A stretch of DNA of 64,000 nt from Limimaricola sp027213785 (GCF_050847355.1 NZ_CP193755.1:744001-808000); one strand, 5' to 3'. Shown: positions 43,658-52,763, counted from the first letter of the stretch. Notes: generated from the sequence alone by a model not told the origin. Program-made: numbers and translations.

Positions 43658-45448
43658 TCAGCCAGCGCGATCGAGAGCCTCCGCCTGCGGCGGTTTCGCG
43701 AACAGGGTGGGGGCATCGTCCTTGGCGGGGTCCGCCTCGCCCGCGATCGCCACCTGGTTCCGGCCGCGCCCCTTGGCGTCGTAGAGCGCATCATCGGCAG
43801 CCTTCATCAGTTGTTGTGGCATCGCGCCGTCATCGGGATGCGCGGCCACGCCGATCGAGACGGTGATGCGCGGCAGGGTCTTTTCGCCATAGCGCACGGA
43901 GATCCGCTCCACGGTGCCGCGCAGCGCTTCCGCCCGCAACGCCGCCGCCTCCAGCCGCAGATCGGGCAGGAGCAGCATGAATTCCTCTCCGCCGATGCGA
44001 CAGGCGGTCTCGTCGCCATCGCAGAACTGTTCGAGCGCCGAGCCGACAGCGCGCAGCACCATGTCGCCCGCGTCGTGGCCGTGATTGTCGTTGAATCGCT
44101 TGAAGTGATCGACGTCGAGCGACAGCAGCGAAAGCGGCCGATCCTCGCGCTGGGCGCGGTCGAGATGGCGGCGCAGCGTCTCGGTCAGGTGGCGACGATT
44201 GTAGAGCCCGGTGAGCGGGTCGCGGATCGAGCGGTCATGCAGCTGGTCACGCATCTGCACATTGGCGATGGCGAGGCTGATCTGTTCGGCGCACATCTGG
44301 GCTCGCTTCTGGCTGGCGCGAAAATCGAGAAGGTTGGTTTCGGGCCGCGCCTTGAGGTGCAGCAGGCCGATCGTCTCGCCATGCGCCAGCACCGGAAAGC
44401 AGTAGGCCGGGCGCGTATCCTGCGTCTCGGTATGGCCGCAGGGGAAATCGACCTCGGCGGCGCCATAGCTGTAGGTGCGGCCGCGGCGCAGCCCCCAGCA
44501 ATCCTCGGCCCGGATGTGATCGCAATGATGGCCGCCGTTCCAGCTCGTGGCGCCGACCAGCACGTCGCGCGAGTTGGAGTAGACGTAGATGCTGCCTTCG
44601 CAGTGGGGCAGGATGTGGGTCATGAAGCGGCCGACCATCTGGAAGAGTTCGTCGAGCGAGCGCGAGGATTGCAGCCACTCGTTGAGTTCGCCCAGGAGCT
44701 GCACCTCGCGGGTCAGCCGCATCTGGTCCTGCATCATCTCGCGCTCGTCCTCGGCGCGCTCGCGCATCGCGGCGACCTGTATGCGCCCGGCGCGGCGGAT
44801 TACCACGGTGGTCAGCACCAGAAGGATCAGCGAGATGCCGGACAACCCGATGAAGATGTTGCGCAGCCTTATGGTAAAGGTGTGCCCCATGGCGGTCACG
44901 TCGGTGTAGAACTCGATCGCACCGACGAAGCGACCGTCGCGCATCACGGGCGTATAGATCTCGGCCACGCAGAGCATGTCGCCGGGCAGGTGGTGGTCGG
45001 CAGCCCCGTGCAGGTGGCCGTCGACCTCTCCCATGGGCTTCATCTCGGCCTTGTAGTATTTCTCGCCCTGCGCCACGACGCTCTGAAAATAGGGCTTGTC
45101 GTTGATCGTGCCGATGTCGGAGGCCCGCGACGACCAGAACACACGGCCATCGGCCGTGAAGAGCTTGAAGCGGTAGATGTCCGACAGCGTCGTGACCTCT
45201 TCGAGCCAGGCGATGTCGACTTCGCTCAGGTGACCACGCTCGAAGGCGAGGCTGCCATTCTCGAGCGTGTGCAGCACTCGAAAGCGCCAGTTCTCGGCCT
45301 CGCGGCTGATATCCTCGCGCATCATCCGATTGACCAGCGGCGTCGGCAGATACACCACCGACAGCCAGGCCACGGCGGTGGCCAGCCCGAGAAACAGCAT
45401 CAGCAGCATGTTGAGCCGGGGGCGTCCGAGAAAGCGGATTCTGGTCAT
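43658..45448 (-). CDS. Membrane-bound GAF-GGDEF diguanylate cyclase
   Basis: 596-residue sensor that should make cyclic di-GMP. Membrane helix at about 13-33; a periplasmic sensor domain (about 35-195: RFKLFTADGRVFWSSRASD, VAEIYTPVMRDGRFVGAIEFY) of double-Cache-like shape; a second helix at about 200-220; a coiled linker; a GAF-like domain (about 260-410) with a Cys/His-rich stretch (NGGHHCDHIRAEDCWGLRRG); and a GGDEF domain from about 425 (DPLTGLYNRRHL) with active-site GGEEF in CRIGGEEFMLLLP. The active site is intact. Start at 45448 has AGGAAG six bases upstream. The GAF Cys/His set could bind a metal or heme. Confidence 0.92.
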   Translation of the reverse strand: MTRIRFLGRPRLNMLLMLFLGLATAVAWLSVVYLPTPLVNRMMREDISREAENWRFRVLHTLENGSLAFERGHLSEVDIAWLEEVTTLSDIYRFKLFTADGRVFWSSRASDIGTINDKPYFQSVVAQGEKYYKAEMKPMGEVDGHLHGAADHHLPGDMLCVAEIYTPVMRDGRFVGAIEFYTDVTAMGHTFTIRLRNIFIGLSGISLILLVLTTVVIRRAGRIQVAAMRERAEDEREMMQDQMRLTREVQLLGELNEWLQSSRSLDELFQMVGRFMTHILPHCEGSIYVYSNSRDVLVGATSWNGGHHCDHIRAEDCWGLRRGRTYSYGAAEVDFPCGHTETQDTRPAYCFPVLAHGETIGLLHLKARPETNLLDFRASQKRAQMCAEQISLAIANVQMRDQLHDRSIRDPLTGLYNRRHLTETLRRHLDRAQREDRPLSLLSLDVDHFKRFNDNHGHDAGDMVLRAVGSALEQFCDGDETACRIGGEEFMLLLPDLRLEAAALRAEALRGTVERISVRYGEKTLPRITVSIGVAAHPDDGAMPQQLMKAADDALYDAKGRGRNQVAIAGEADPAKDDAPTLFAKPPQAEALDRAG

Positions 45449-45639
45449 GGGGACCTTCCTGTGATTGCCCATGCAAACTGGCAGGCTCCGGCTACGGGCC
45501 GGTTAACAAGTCAGGGGAGCAGCGGCGCGGGCGGGAGAAAGATGCCGCGCTTTCAAGGCAATCGCCCGGCGGTTGCCGCATTGCGAACATATACGGAACG
45601 CTGCTTTTCATCGGGGGGCATGGGCGCTAGATTGGCGCC

Positions 45640-48036
45640 ATGAGCAGCTTTTCCGATGACGAGGCCTTCGAGGCCGCTTCCATGCCATTGTCGCGTCGCG
45701 CCATGGCGCAGCCGGGCGGCGCCCCCTATCTCGACGGGCTGAACCCGGCGCAGCGGCTCGCGGTCGAGACGATGGACGGCCCTGTGCTGATGCTGGCGGG
45801 GGCGGGAACCGGCAAGACCCGGGCTCTCACGGCACGGATCGTCCACCTGATGCGCACGGGACGCGCGCGGCCCAACGAGATCCTCGCCGTGACCTTCACC
45901 AACAAAGCCGCGCGCGAAATGAAGGAGCGCATCGGCAGGATGCTGGGCGAGACGGTCGAGGGTCTGCCGTGGCTCGGCACGTTCCACGCGATCTGCGTGA
46001 AGCTCCTGCGCCGGCATGCCGAGCTGGTCGGGCTGAAATCGAACTTCACCATCCTCGACACAGACGACCAGATCCGGCTGCTGAAGCAGCTGGTCGCGGC
46101 CGAGAACATCGACGACAAGCGGTGGCCCGCGCGGATGCTGGCGGGGATCATCGATGATTGGAAGAACCGGGCGTTGACGCCCGAGAACGTGCCGACCGCC
46201 GACGCCTCGGCCTATGACGGCAAGGGGCGCAAGCTCTACGCCGCCTATCAGGCGCGGCTCAAGGATCTGAACGCCGTCGATTTCGGCGACCTGCTGCTGC
46301 ACATGGTCACCATCTTCCAGAATCGCGACGACGTGCTCGACCAGTATCGTCGCTGGTTCCGCTACATCCTCGTGGACGAGTATCAGGACACCAACGCGGC
46401 GCAGTACCTCTGGCTGCGGCTGCTGGCGGGCGGACACAAGAACATCTGCTGCGTCGGTGATGACGACCAGTCGATCTATGGCTGGCGCGGCGCCGAGGTG
46501 GGCAACATCCTGCGTTTCGAAAAGGATTTCGAGGGCGCCGAGGTGATCCGGCTGGAGCAGAACTACCGCTCGACGCCGCATATTCTCGGCGCGGCTTCCG
46601 GCCTCATCACCGCCAACAAGGGACGGCTGGGCAAGACGCTCTGGACCGAGGAGCAGGAGGGCGAGAAGGTCCGGCTGATCGGCCATTGGGACGGCGACGA
46701 GGAAGCACGCTGGGTCGGCGAAGAGATCGAGGCGGCGCAGCGCGGCACCCGGGGGATGGACCCGGTGGGTCTCGATTCCATGGCAATCCTCGTGCGCGCC
46801 TCGCACCAGATGCGTGCCTTCGAGGACCGCTTCCTGACCATCGGCCTGCCATACCGGGTGATCGGCGGTCCGCGCTTCTACGAGCGCTTGGAGATCCGCG
46901 ACGCGATGGCCTATTTTCGCCTCGCCGTCTCGCTCGACGACGATCTCGCCTTCGAGCGGATCGTCAATACGCCCAAGCGCGGGCTGGGCAACAAGGCCGT
47001 GCAGACGATCCAGCGCGCCGCCCGCTCGAACGGGGTGAGCCTCGTCGAGGGCGCGCGCATCGTGGTGCAGACCAAGCTTCTGGGTGGCAAGGGGCTCAAG
47101 GAGTTGTCGATCCTCGTCGACGCGCTCGACCGCTGGCACGGGCAGGTGGTGAACGAGAGCGACACCCATGTCGAACTGGCCGAGATGATCCTCGACGAGA
47201 GCGGCTATACCGGCATGTGGCAGAACGACAAGACGCCGGAGGCGCCGGGTCGGCTCGAAAACCTGAAGGAACTCGTGAAGGCGCTGGAAGGCTTCGACAG
47301 CCTGCAGGGATTCCTCGAACACGTGGCGCTGATCATGGACAACGAGCAGGCCGAGGAGGGCGAGAAGGTGTCGATCATGACGCTGCACGCCGCCAAGGGT
47401 CTCGAATTTCCGATGGTGTTCCTGCCGGGTTGGGAGGACGGGCTGTTCCCGTCGCAGCGCTCGATGGACGAGAGCGGGCTGCGCGGCCTCGAGGAAGAGC
47501 GGCGATTGGCCTATGTCGGCATCACCCGCGCCGAGGCCGTCTGCACGATCTCCTTCGCCGCCAATCGGCGGGTCTACGGCCAGTGGCAGAGCCAGCTGCC
47601 CTCGCGCTTCATCGACGAGCTGCCGGAGGGTCATGTCGAGGTACTGACGCCGCCGGGCCTCTATGGTGGTGGTTACGGCGCGGCGGGGATGTCGTCCTCG
47701 GCGTCGCCGGCGATCAACGCGGCGCAAGGCTCGCGGCTCCACGACAACGCGGCCAAGGCGGACGTCTACAACTCCCCGGGCTGGAAGCGGCTGCAGGCGC
47801 GCGGCCAGCAGCGGCAGATGCGCCAGCCGGCCGAGGCCAAGAACATCACCATCGACATGACGGCGGTGTCCTCCTTCACCACCGGGGACCGCGTGTTTCA
47901 CCAGAAGTTCGGCTATGGCGAGGTGGTGGGGGTCGAGGGCGACAAGCTCGACATCGCCTTCGACAAGGCGGGGCAGAAGAAGGTGGTGGCGCGCTTCGTC
48001 GTGACATCGGATCAGGCCGACGACGTGCCTTTCTGA
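45640..48036 (+). CDS. uvrD: ATP-dependent DNA helicase UvrD/PcrA
   Basis: 798-residue superfamily 1A 3'-5' helicase for nucleotide-excision and mismatch repair. All motifs are present: Walker A AGAGTGKT (about 53-60), FTNKAAREM, GTFHAIC, Walker B DEYQDTN, GDDDQSIYGWRG, LEQNYRS, motif V MTLHAAKGLEFP, motif VI AYVGITRA. The C-terminal tail (about 705-798) includes a Gln/Arg-rich linker and a Tudor-like segment (GDRVFHQKFGYGEVVGVEGDKLDIAFD), which in PcrA/UvrD contacts RNA polymerase. The ATG stands 36 bases downstream of a divergent gap from the GGDEF gene. Confidence 0.97.
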   Translation: MSSFSDDEAFEAASMPLSRRAMAQPGGAPYLDGLNPAQRLAVETMDGPVLMLAGAGTGKTRALTARIVHLMRTGRARPNEILAVTFTNKAAREMKERIGRMLGETVEGLPWLGTFHAICVKLLRRHAELVGLKSNFTILDTDDQIRLLKQLVAAENIDDKRWPARMLAGIIDDWKNRALTPENVPTADASAYDGKGRKLYAAYQARLKDLNAVDFGDLLLHMVTIFQNRDDVLDQYRRWFRYILVDEYQDTNAAQYLWLRLLAGGHKNICCVGDDDQSIYGWRGAEVGNILRFEKDFEGAEVIRLEQNYRSTPHILGAASGLITANKGRLGKTLWTEEQEGEKVRLIGHWDGDEEARWVGEEIEAAQRGTRGMDPVGLDSMAILVRASHQMRAFEDRFLTIGLPYRVIGGPRFYERLEIRDAMAYFRLAVSLDDDLAFERIVNTPKRGLGNKAVQTIQRAARSNGVSLVEGARIVVQTKLLGGKGLKELSILVDALDRWHGQVVNESDTHVELAEMILDESGYTGMWQNDKTPEAPGRLENLKELVKALEGFDSLQGFLEHVALIMDNEQAEEGEKVSIMTLHAAKGLEFPMVFLPGWEDGLFPSQRSMDESGLRGLEEERRLAYVGITRAEAVCTISFAANRRVYGQWQSQLPSRFIDELPEGHVEVLTPPGLYGGGYGAAGMSSSASPAINAAQGSRLHDNAAKADVYNSPGWKRLQARGQQRQMRQPAEAKNITIDMTAVSSFTTGDRVFHQKFGYGEVVGVEGDKLDIAFDKAGQKKVVARFVVTSDQADDVPF

Positions 48037-48073
48037 TATTGCGAGGGCAGGGGGCCGCGGCTAAGCCGCCCCC

Positions 48074-48691
48074 ATGGATGCCGCCTTGCTCTCCGCCTTC
48101 GCCGCCGGGCTCGCGCTCGGGCTGTCGCTGATCCTCGCCATCGGGGCGCAGAACGCCTTCGTGTTGCGCCAGGGGCTCAGGGGCGATCACGTGCTGGCGG
48201 TGGTGCTGACCTGCGCGCTGTCGGACACTGTGCTGATCACCGCCGGTGTCTCGGGCTTCGCGGCGCTGGCCGAGGTCGCGCCTTGGATCGCGCCGTTGCT
48301 GCGCTGGGGCGGCGCGGCTTTCCTGCTGGTCTATGGCGCCAAGGCGGCCTTGGCCGCGTGGAGGGGTGGAGCCGCGCTTCGGGCCGCGGAGGAGGGCACG
48401 GCGGGCCTGCGCCGCGCGGTGCTGACCTGTCTCGCGCTGACCTGGCTCAACCCCCATGTCTATCTGGACACTCTGGTGCTGCTGGGGTCGATCGCCTCAC
48501 GCTTCGGAGGGCGGGTCTGGGCCTTCGGAAGCGGTGCCGTCACCGCGTCCTTCCTGTTCTTCTTCGCCTTGGGCTATGGCGCGCGGCTGTTGCGCCCCGT
48601 CTTCGCGAAGCCCACCGCCTGGCGCCTGCTCGATGCGGGCATCGCGTTGGTGATGTGGAGCATCGCCGCCGGTTTGGTGCTGGGCGGCTGA
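48074..48691 (+). CDS. LysE/ArgO family amino-acid exporter
   Basis: 205-residue membrane protein with six hydrophobic segments. The N-terminal family motif LALGLSLILAIGAQNAFVLRQG is clear, with LTCLALTWLNPHVYLDTLVLLG in the middle, both hallmarks of the basic amino acid exporters LysE and ArgO. It would export lysine or arginine to prevent overload. It follows uvrD by 37 bases, probably on the same transcript, though the functions are unrelated. Copy 4 of the 20-base motif begins five bases after its stop. Confidence 0.93.
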   Translation: MDAALLSAFAAGLALGLSLILAIGAQNAFVLRQGLRGDHVLAVVLTCALSDTVLITAGVSGFAALAEVAPWIAPLLRWGGAAFLLVYGAKAALAAWRGGAALRAAEEGTAGLRRAVLTCLALTWLNPHVYLDTLVLLGSIASRFGGRVWAFGSGAVTASFLFFFALGYGARLLRPVFAKPTAWRLLDAGIALVMWSIAAGLVLGG

Positions 48692-48696
48692 AGGCT

Positions 48697-48716
48697 ACTT
48701 TGTTCCGCAAATACGC
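48697..48716 (-). repeat. 20-base dispersed motif, copy 4
   Basis: On the minus strand reads GCGTATTTGCGGAACAAAGT, matching the consensus. It starts five bases after the plus-strand LysE-type gene and is the only copy that faces against the gene it follows. Confidence 0.8.
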
Positions 48717-48795
48717 ATGACCCGGCCCCGCCATGCCCGACGGCCGGGCTTGCATCCCCATACGCTTTGCCATCAGGTGGCGCGAGGAGATTTGC

Positions 48796-49755
48796 ATGAC
48801 GACAGCATCCATCATGCGCAGCGAGGGCTCGCCCATTGCCGGGATCGGCTGGATGGTGGCCGCCGGGCTGTGCTTCGTCGGCATGACGGTGCTGATCAAA
48901 TCGGTGGGCACGGCGCTTCCGGCGGCGCAGACGGCGCTGCTGCGCTTCGCGCTGGGCCTGCCCTTCCTGCTGCCGATGCTACCCGCCTTGCGACGGGCCC
49001 GGATCACGACGCGGCACTGGCGACTGCTCAGCCTGCGCGCGGTACTGCATAGCTGCGGGGTCGGGTTGTGGTTCTACGCCATCGCCCGCATCCCCTTGGG
49101 CGACGTGACGGCGATCAACTACCTCAACCCGATCTGGGTGACGGTCGGCGCGGCGCTCCTGATGGGCGAGGCGCTGCCACCGCGCCGTCTCGCGGCGGTG
49201 GGCGCGGCCTTCATCGGGGCCTTCGTGGTGCTGCGCCCCGGCTTGCGCGAGATCGATCCCGGTCATGTGGCGATGATGGGGACGGCGATGCTGATCGCCT
49301 CTGGCTATCTGGTGGTCAAACGCCTGTCGGAGGACCTGTCGCCGGAGGTGATCGTGGCGATGCTGTCGCTGATGGTGCCGCTGGGGCTACTGCCATTCGC
49401 GCTGCCGGTCTGGGCGGCGCCGGCCGCTGGCGATCTGGTGTTTCTGTTCCTTGCCGCGGGGCTCGGCACCGGCGGGCATTACGCGATGACGCGTGCCTTC
49501 GCCTCGGCGCCGCTCACGGTCACGCAGCCGGTGACCTTTCTGCAGCTGGTCTGGGCCGTGCTGCTCGGGGCGCTGCTCTTCGGCGAGCCGGTGGATCCCT
49601 TTACCGTTCTGGGTGGCGCGATCATCATGGGATCGGTGCTGTTCATCAGTTGGCGCGAAACCCGGGCGCGGCGGGCGGCGACCGCCGCCACGCCCGAGGC
49701 GGTGCTCAGTCGGCGGGCATCTGGCCGAGGCGCTCGAGGATCGAGCCGGGGCTGA
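48796..49755 (+). CDS. EamA/DMT-family metabolite transporter
   Basis: 319-residue inner-membrane protein with ten hydrophobic helices arranged as two EamA repeats: repeat 1 (about 15-145: AGLCFVGMTVLIKSVG, IPLGDVTAINYLNPIWVTVGAAL) and repeat 2 (about 155-290: SAPLTVTQPVTFLQLVWAVLLGALLFGEP). The substrate is not predictable. GAGGAGA lies six bases before the ATG at 48796. Its last 50 bases overlap the 3' end of choV on the other strand. Confidence 0.93.
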   Translation: MTTASIMRSEGSPIAGIGWMVAAGLCFVGMTVLIKSVGTALPAAQTALLRFALGLPFLLPMLPALRRARITTRHWRLLSLRAVLHSCGVGLWFYAIARIPLGDVTAINYLNPIWVTVGAALLMGEALPPRRLAAVGAAFIGAFVVLRPGLREIDPGHVAMMGTAMLIASGYLVVKRLSEDLSPEVIVAMLSLMVPLGLLPFALPVWAAPAAGDLVFLFLAAGLGTGGHYAMTRAFASAPLTVTQPVTFLQLVWAVLLGALLFGEPVDPFTVLGGAIIMGSVLFISWRETRARRAATAATPEAVLSRRASGRGARGSSRG

Positions 49756-50767
49756 CCTGACCGATCACCCGGCCATCCTCCGTCACGTCGAGCGGCGCGG
49801 GCGTGGCGTGGATCAGCGCCATCACCTCGAGGATCGGCGTGTCTGCCGTGACCCGGCCCTCGGCGGCGAGCTTGGCGTCCGGGTCCATCACGTCGCGGGC
49901 GCAGAGCACGCCGAGCGGGTTCATATGCGCAACGAAATCGCGCACGTAGCCGTTCGCGGGCCGCGTGAAGATCTCGCGCGGGGTGCCGGCCTGCACGATA
50001 CGCCCGCCCTCCATGATGGCGATGCGGTTGCCGAGCTTGAACGCCTCGTCGAGATCGTGGCTGACGAAGATGATAGTGCGCTGCTTGCGCGCCTGCAGGT
50101 CCAGAAGCTCGTCCTGCAGCCGCGAGCGGATCAGCGGGTCGAGCGCCGAGAAAGGCTCGTCCATCAGGAGGATCGGCGCGTCGGTGGCAAAGGCGCGGGC
50201 AAGACCGACACGCTGCTGCATGCCACCCGAAAGCTCGCCGACCAGCGCGTCGGCCCGATCGGCGAGACCGACCATTTCCAACTCGGTCTCGACCCGGTCG
50301 CGGCGCTCGGCGCGGCTCATGCCGCCCAGCTCCAGCCCGAGGCCCACATTGTCGCGCACGCTGCGCCACGGCAGCAGGCCGAATTGCTGGAACACCATGG
50401 CGACGTGGTGCAGGCGAATCTCGCGCAGCGTCTTCTTGTTGGCCTGCGTGACCGAGGTCATTTCGCCGTTCATGCGCACGCGGACGTCGCCGCGCACCAC
50501 GGGATTGAGCCCGTTGACGGCGCGCAGGAGCGTCGACTTGCCGGACCCCGAAAGGCCCATGAGCACGAGGATCTCGGCCTCGGGCACGTCGAGCGTGCAG
50601 TCGTGAACGCCAAGAACCTGGTCGGTCCTTTCGGCGATCTCGGGGCGCTCGAGCCCTTCGTCCATCAGCGGCAGCGCCGCCTCGGGACGGTCGCCGAAGA
50701 CGATGTTGACGGCATCGAACTCCACGGCGTTGCGTTTGCCAGTGCTGCGGGGGGTGTTGTCTGACAT
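49706..50767 (-). CDS. choV: Choline ABC transporter ATP-binding protein ChoV
   Basis: 353-residue ATPase of a ProU/OpuA-type osmolyte transporter, here for choline by context. Walker A GLSGSGKST (about 71-79), Q loop MVFQQFGLLPWRSV, signature LSGGMQQRVGLARA, Walker B ILLMDEPFSALD, H loop FVSHD. A C-terminal CBS-like region (about 285-350) could regulate activity, as in OpuA. Seven bases after choW, the third gene of choX-choW-choV. Its 3' end overlaps the convergent DMT transporter gene. Confidence 0.96.
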   Translation of the reverse strand: MSDNTPRSTGKRNAVEFDAVNIVFGDRPEAALPLMDEGLERPEIAERTDQVLGVHDCTLDVPEAEILVLMGLSGSGKSTLLRAVNGLNPVVRGDVRVRMNGEMTSVTQANKKTLREIRLHHVAMVFQQFGLLPWRSVRDNVGLGLELGGMSRAERRDRVETELEMVGLADRADALVGELSGGMQQRVGLARAFATDAPILLMDEPFSALDPLIRSRLQDELLDLQARKQRTIIFVSHDLDEAFKLGNRIAIMEGGRIVQAGTPREIFTRPANGYVRDFVAHMNPLGVLCARDVMDPDAKLAAEGRVTADTPILEVMALIHATPAPLDVTEDGRVIGQVSPGSILERLGQMPAD

Positions 50768-50774
50768 GTCTTAC

Positions 50775-51605
50775 TTACCCTCGCTTCACGCGCAGCGCGC
50801 GGTCGAGCATGATGGCGACCACGACGATCACGAAGCCGCTCTCGAAGCCGAGCGCGGTGTTGACCGAATTCAGCGCCCGCACCACCGGCACGCCGAGACC
50901 GTCGGCGCCGACAAGCGCGGCGATGACGACCATCGACAGCGACAGCATGATGGTCTGGTTCAGCCCGGTCATGATCTGCGGAAACGCCGAGGGCAGCTCG
51001 ACCTTCCACAACAGCTGGCGCGGCGTCGCGCCAAAGGCCTGCGCCGCCTCGACCAGCGCGGTCGGCGTGTTGGAGATGCCGAGCTGGGTCAGGCGGATCG
51101 GCGCGGGCAGCACGAAGATCACCGTGGCGATCAGGCCGGGCACCATGCCGATGCCGAAGAAGACGATCGCCGGGATCAGGTAGACGAAGGTCGGCAGCGT
51201 CTGCATCAGGTCGAGCACGGGCGCGACCCAGGCGTAGAGCTTGGGGCGGTGCGCCACGGCGATGCCGATCGGCACGCCGACGCCCATGCAGACGACACAG
51301 GCCGAAAGCACCAGCGTCAGGCTCTCGCTCGTCTCCTCCCAGTAGCCCTGGTTCAGCACAAACAGGAAGCCCAGCGCCACCAGAAGCGCCGGCTGCCAGC
51401 GCCGCTGCAGGGCGTAGGTAAGGCCGACGAAGACGGCGATGACGAGCAGCTCGGGCGGTGTCTGCAGGAGCCACAGGATGCCCTCGATCATCGCCTCGAG
51501 CAGCATCGAGAGCGTGTCGAACACGATGGCGAGGTTGGTTTCGAGCCAATCGAAGCCGTCGGCGGCCCAGTCACCCACGGGAATCTTGGGAATGGTCAGT
51601 TCCAT
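50775..51605 (-). CDS. choW: Choline ABC transporter permease ChoW
   Basis: 276-residue permease of the ProW/OpuAB family. The binding-protein-dependent transport domain spans about 95-270 with the EAA coupling motif EAAQAFGATPRQLLWKVELP (about 188-207). Around seven hydrophobic helices. The unusual N-terminal amphipathic/aromatic section (GDWAADGFDWLETNLAIVF) is typical of choline/glycine-betaine permeases. It lies 172 bases after choX, from which it is separated by two hairpins, and 7 bases before choV. Confidence 0.96.
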   Translation of the reverse strand: MELTIPKIPVGDWAADGFDWLETNLAIVFDTLSMLLEAMIEGILWLLQTPPELLVIAVFVGLTYALQRRWQPALLVALGFLFVLNQGYWEETSESLTLVLSACVVCMGVGVPIGIAVAHRPKLYAWVAPVLDLMQTLPTFVYLIPAIVFFGIGMVPGLIATVIFVLPAPIRLTQLGISNTPTALVEAAQAFGATPRQLLWKVELPSAFPQIMTGLNQTIMLSLSMVVIAALVGADGLGVPVVRALNSVNTALGFESGFVIVVVAIMLDRALRVKRG

Positions 51606-51717
51606 GGGACGGCGCCTCGGATCGGTCGGGTCATCGGTGTCTCCGTGTCGGGAAGGCGGCGCTGAGGGCCGCGGATCGGATGGGCGGGGACCGCGCCAGG
51701 CGGCCGGAAAACCAGAG

Positions 51718-51739
51718 CTCGGCCCCGATCGGGGCCGAG
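51718..51739. repeat. 22-base perfect palindrome in choX-choW gap
   Basis: CTCGGCCCCGA followed by its exact complement, with no spacer. As RNA it folds into a hairpin on either strand. Second of two hairpins after choX; see the neighbouring stem at 51744-51763. Confidence 0.75.
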
Positions 51740-51743
51740 GCAG

Positions 51744-51763
51744 GGGCGCGCGGTGGCGCGCCC
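51744..51763. repeat. Hairpin just after choX
   Basis: An 8-base perfect stem (GGGCGCGC with its complement) around a 4-base loop, 15 bases after the choX stop. No T run follows. With the palindrome at 51718-51739 it gives a double hairpin, as often found after genes for periplasmic binding proteins, where such structures protect the upstream message. Confidence 0.7.
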
Positions 51764-51777
51764 TTTCGAGGCGCGGA

Positions 51778-52716
51778 TCAGCCTTCGATCGCGCCTTGCA
51801 CGGCGGGCAGGGCCTCGGAGCCGTCCAGCGTGGTCACGCCTTCGAGCCAAGGCTCGACGGCCTGCGGGTTGGCGGCGAGCCATTCCTGCGCGGCATCGCG
51901 CGGGTCCATTCCGTCATTGAGGATCGAGCCCATGATCTCGTTCTCCATCTCGAGCGTGAATTCGAGATTGGTGAGGAAGGTGCCGAGATTGGGGCACTCC
52001 TCGCTGAGACCCTGCCGGGTCACGGTATAGACCTCGGCGCCGCCGAGATTGGGGCCGAACCAGTCGTCGCCGCCCTCGAGATAGGTCATGTCGTAATTGG
52101 CGTTCATCGGGTGCGGTTCCCAGCCGAGGAAGATCACCGGCTCGTCGCGCTTGGAGGCGCGGTCGACCTGCGCCAGCATGCCCTGCTCGGAGCTTTCCTT
52201 GACTTCGAAATCGCCCAGCCCGAAGGCGTCGGTCTCGATCATCTCGAGGATCAGCTGGTTGCCGTCATTGCCCGGCTCGATGCCGTAGATGGTATTGTCG
52301 AGCGCTTCGGCATGCTCGGCGATGTCGGCGTAGTTCGCGATGCCCAGCGCGGCGCCCGCGGCGTTGGTCGCCAGCGTGTACTTCGCGCCGGTGAGGTTCT
52401 TGTGCACCGTCTCGATGCTGCCATCCTCGGTATAGGGCGCGATCTCGCTCGACTGGGTCGGCATCCAGTTGCCCAGGAACACGTCGATGTCGCCATCCGA
52501 CATCGAGGTGAAGGTGACGGGCACCGAGAGCACCTTGATCTCGGGCTCGTAGCCCAGCGCCTCGAGCACGATGGCGGTGGTCGCCGTGGTGGCGGTGATG
52601 TCGGTCCAGCCCACATCCGACATCACGATGTCGCGGCACTCGGCTGCGTCTTGGGCGAACGCGCCGGTGGCGGCGGTGGTCAGCGCAACTGCGCTGATCA
52701 TGGTGCGAAGCTTCAT
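51778..52716 (-). CDS. choX: Periplasmic choline-binding protein ChoX
   Basis: 312-residue substrate-binding protein of the choline ABC transporter. Signal peptide to residue 21 (AATGAFA). In Sinorhizobium meliloti ChoX, the choline cage is Trp43, Trp90, Tyr119 and Trp205. Here aromatic residues sit at Trp37, Trp84, Tyr113 and Trp199, a constant shift of six, so the whole binding box is kept. Context segments are DVGWTDITATTATT, FLGNWMPTQSS and VIFLGWEPHPM. First gene of choXWV, divergent from betI across a shared operator region. Confidence 0.97.
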   Translation of the reverse strand: MKLRTMISAVALTTAATGAFAQDAAECRDIVMSDVGWTDITATTATTAIVLEALGYEPEIKVLSVPVTFTSMSDGDIDVFLGNWMPTQSSEIAPYTEDGSIETVHKNLTGAKYTLATNAAGAALGIANYADIAEHAEALDNTIYGIEPGNDGNQLILEMIETDAFGLGDFEVKESSEQGMLAQVDRASKRDEPVIFLGWEPHPMNANYDMTYLEGGDDWFGPNLGGAEVYTVTRQGLSEECPNLGTFLTNLEFTLEMENEIMGSILNDGMDPRDAAQEWLAANPQAVEPWLEGVTTLDGSEALPAVQGAIEG

Positions 52717-52749
52717 CGAAGTCGTCCTCTCTGCTGTTCCGGGTTCTTG

Positions 52750-52763
52750 ATTGACGCGTCAAT
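52750..52763. promoter_or_regulatory. Likely BetI operator between choX and betI
   Basis: The perfect 14-base palindrome ATTGACGCGTCAAT, flanked by TTG and AAA, closely resembles the known BetI sites of bet promoters (TTGATTG...CAATAA type). It lies 33 bases upstream of choX and 64 bases upstream of betI, where one repressor could control both units. A second inverted repeat, ACCCTATTAGGGT, follows at 52768-52780. Confidence 0.75.

Noticed and set aside
40674..43784. A very long open frame antisense to pyc
   Set aside because: It is the phase-locked mirror of a highly GC-rich coding sequence, has low-complexity His/Arg/Gly composition and no start signals; pyc explains the region.
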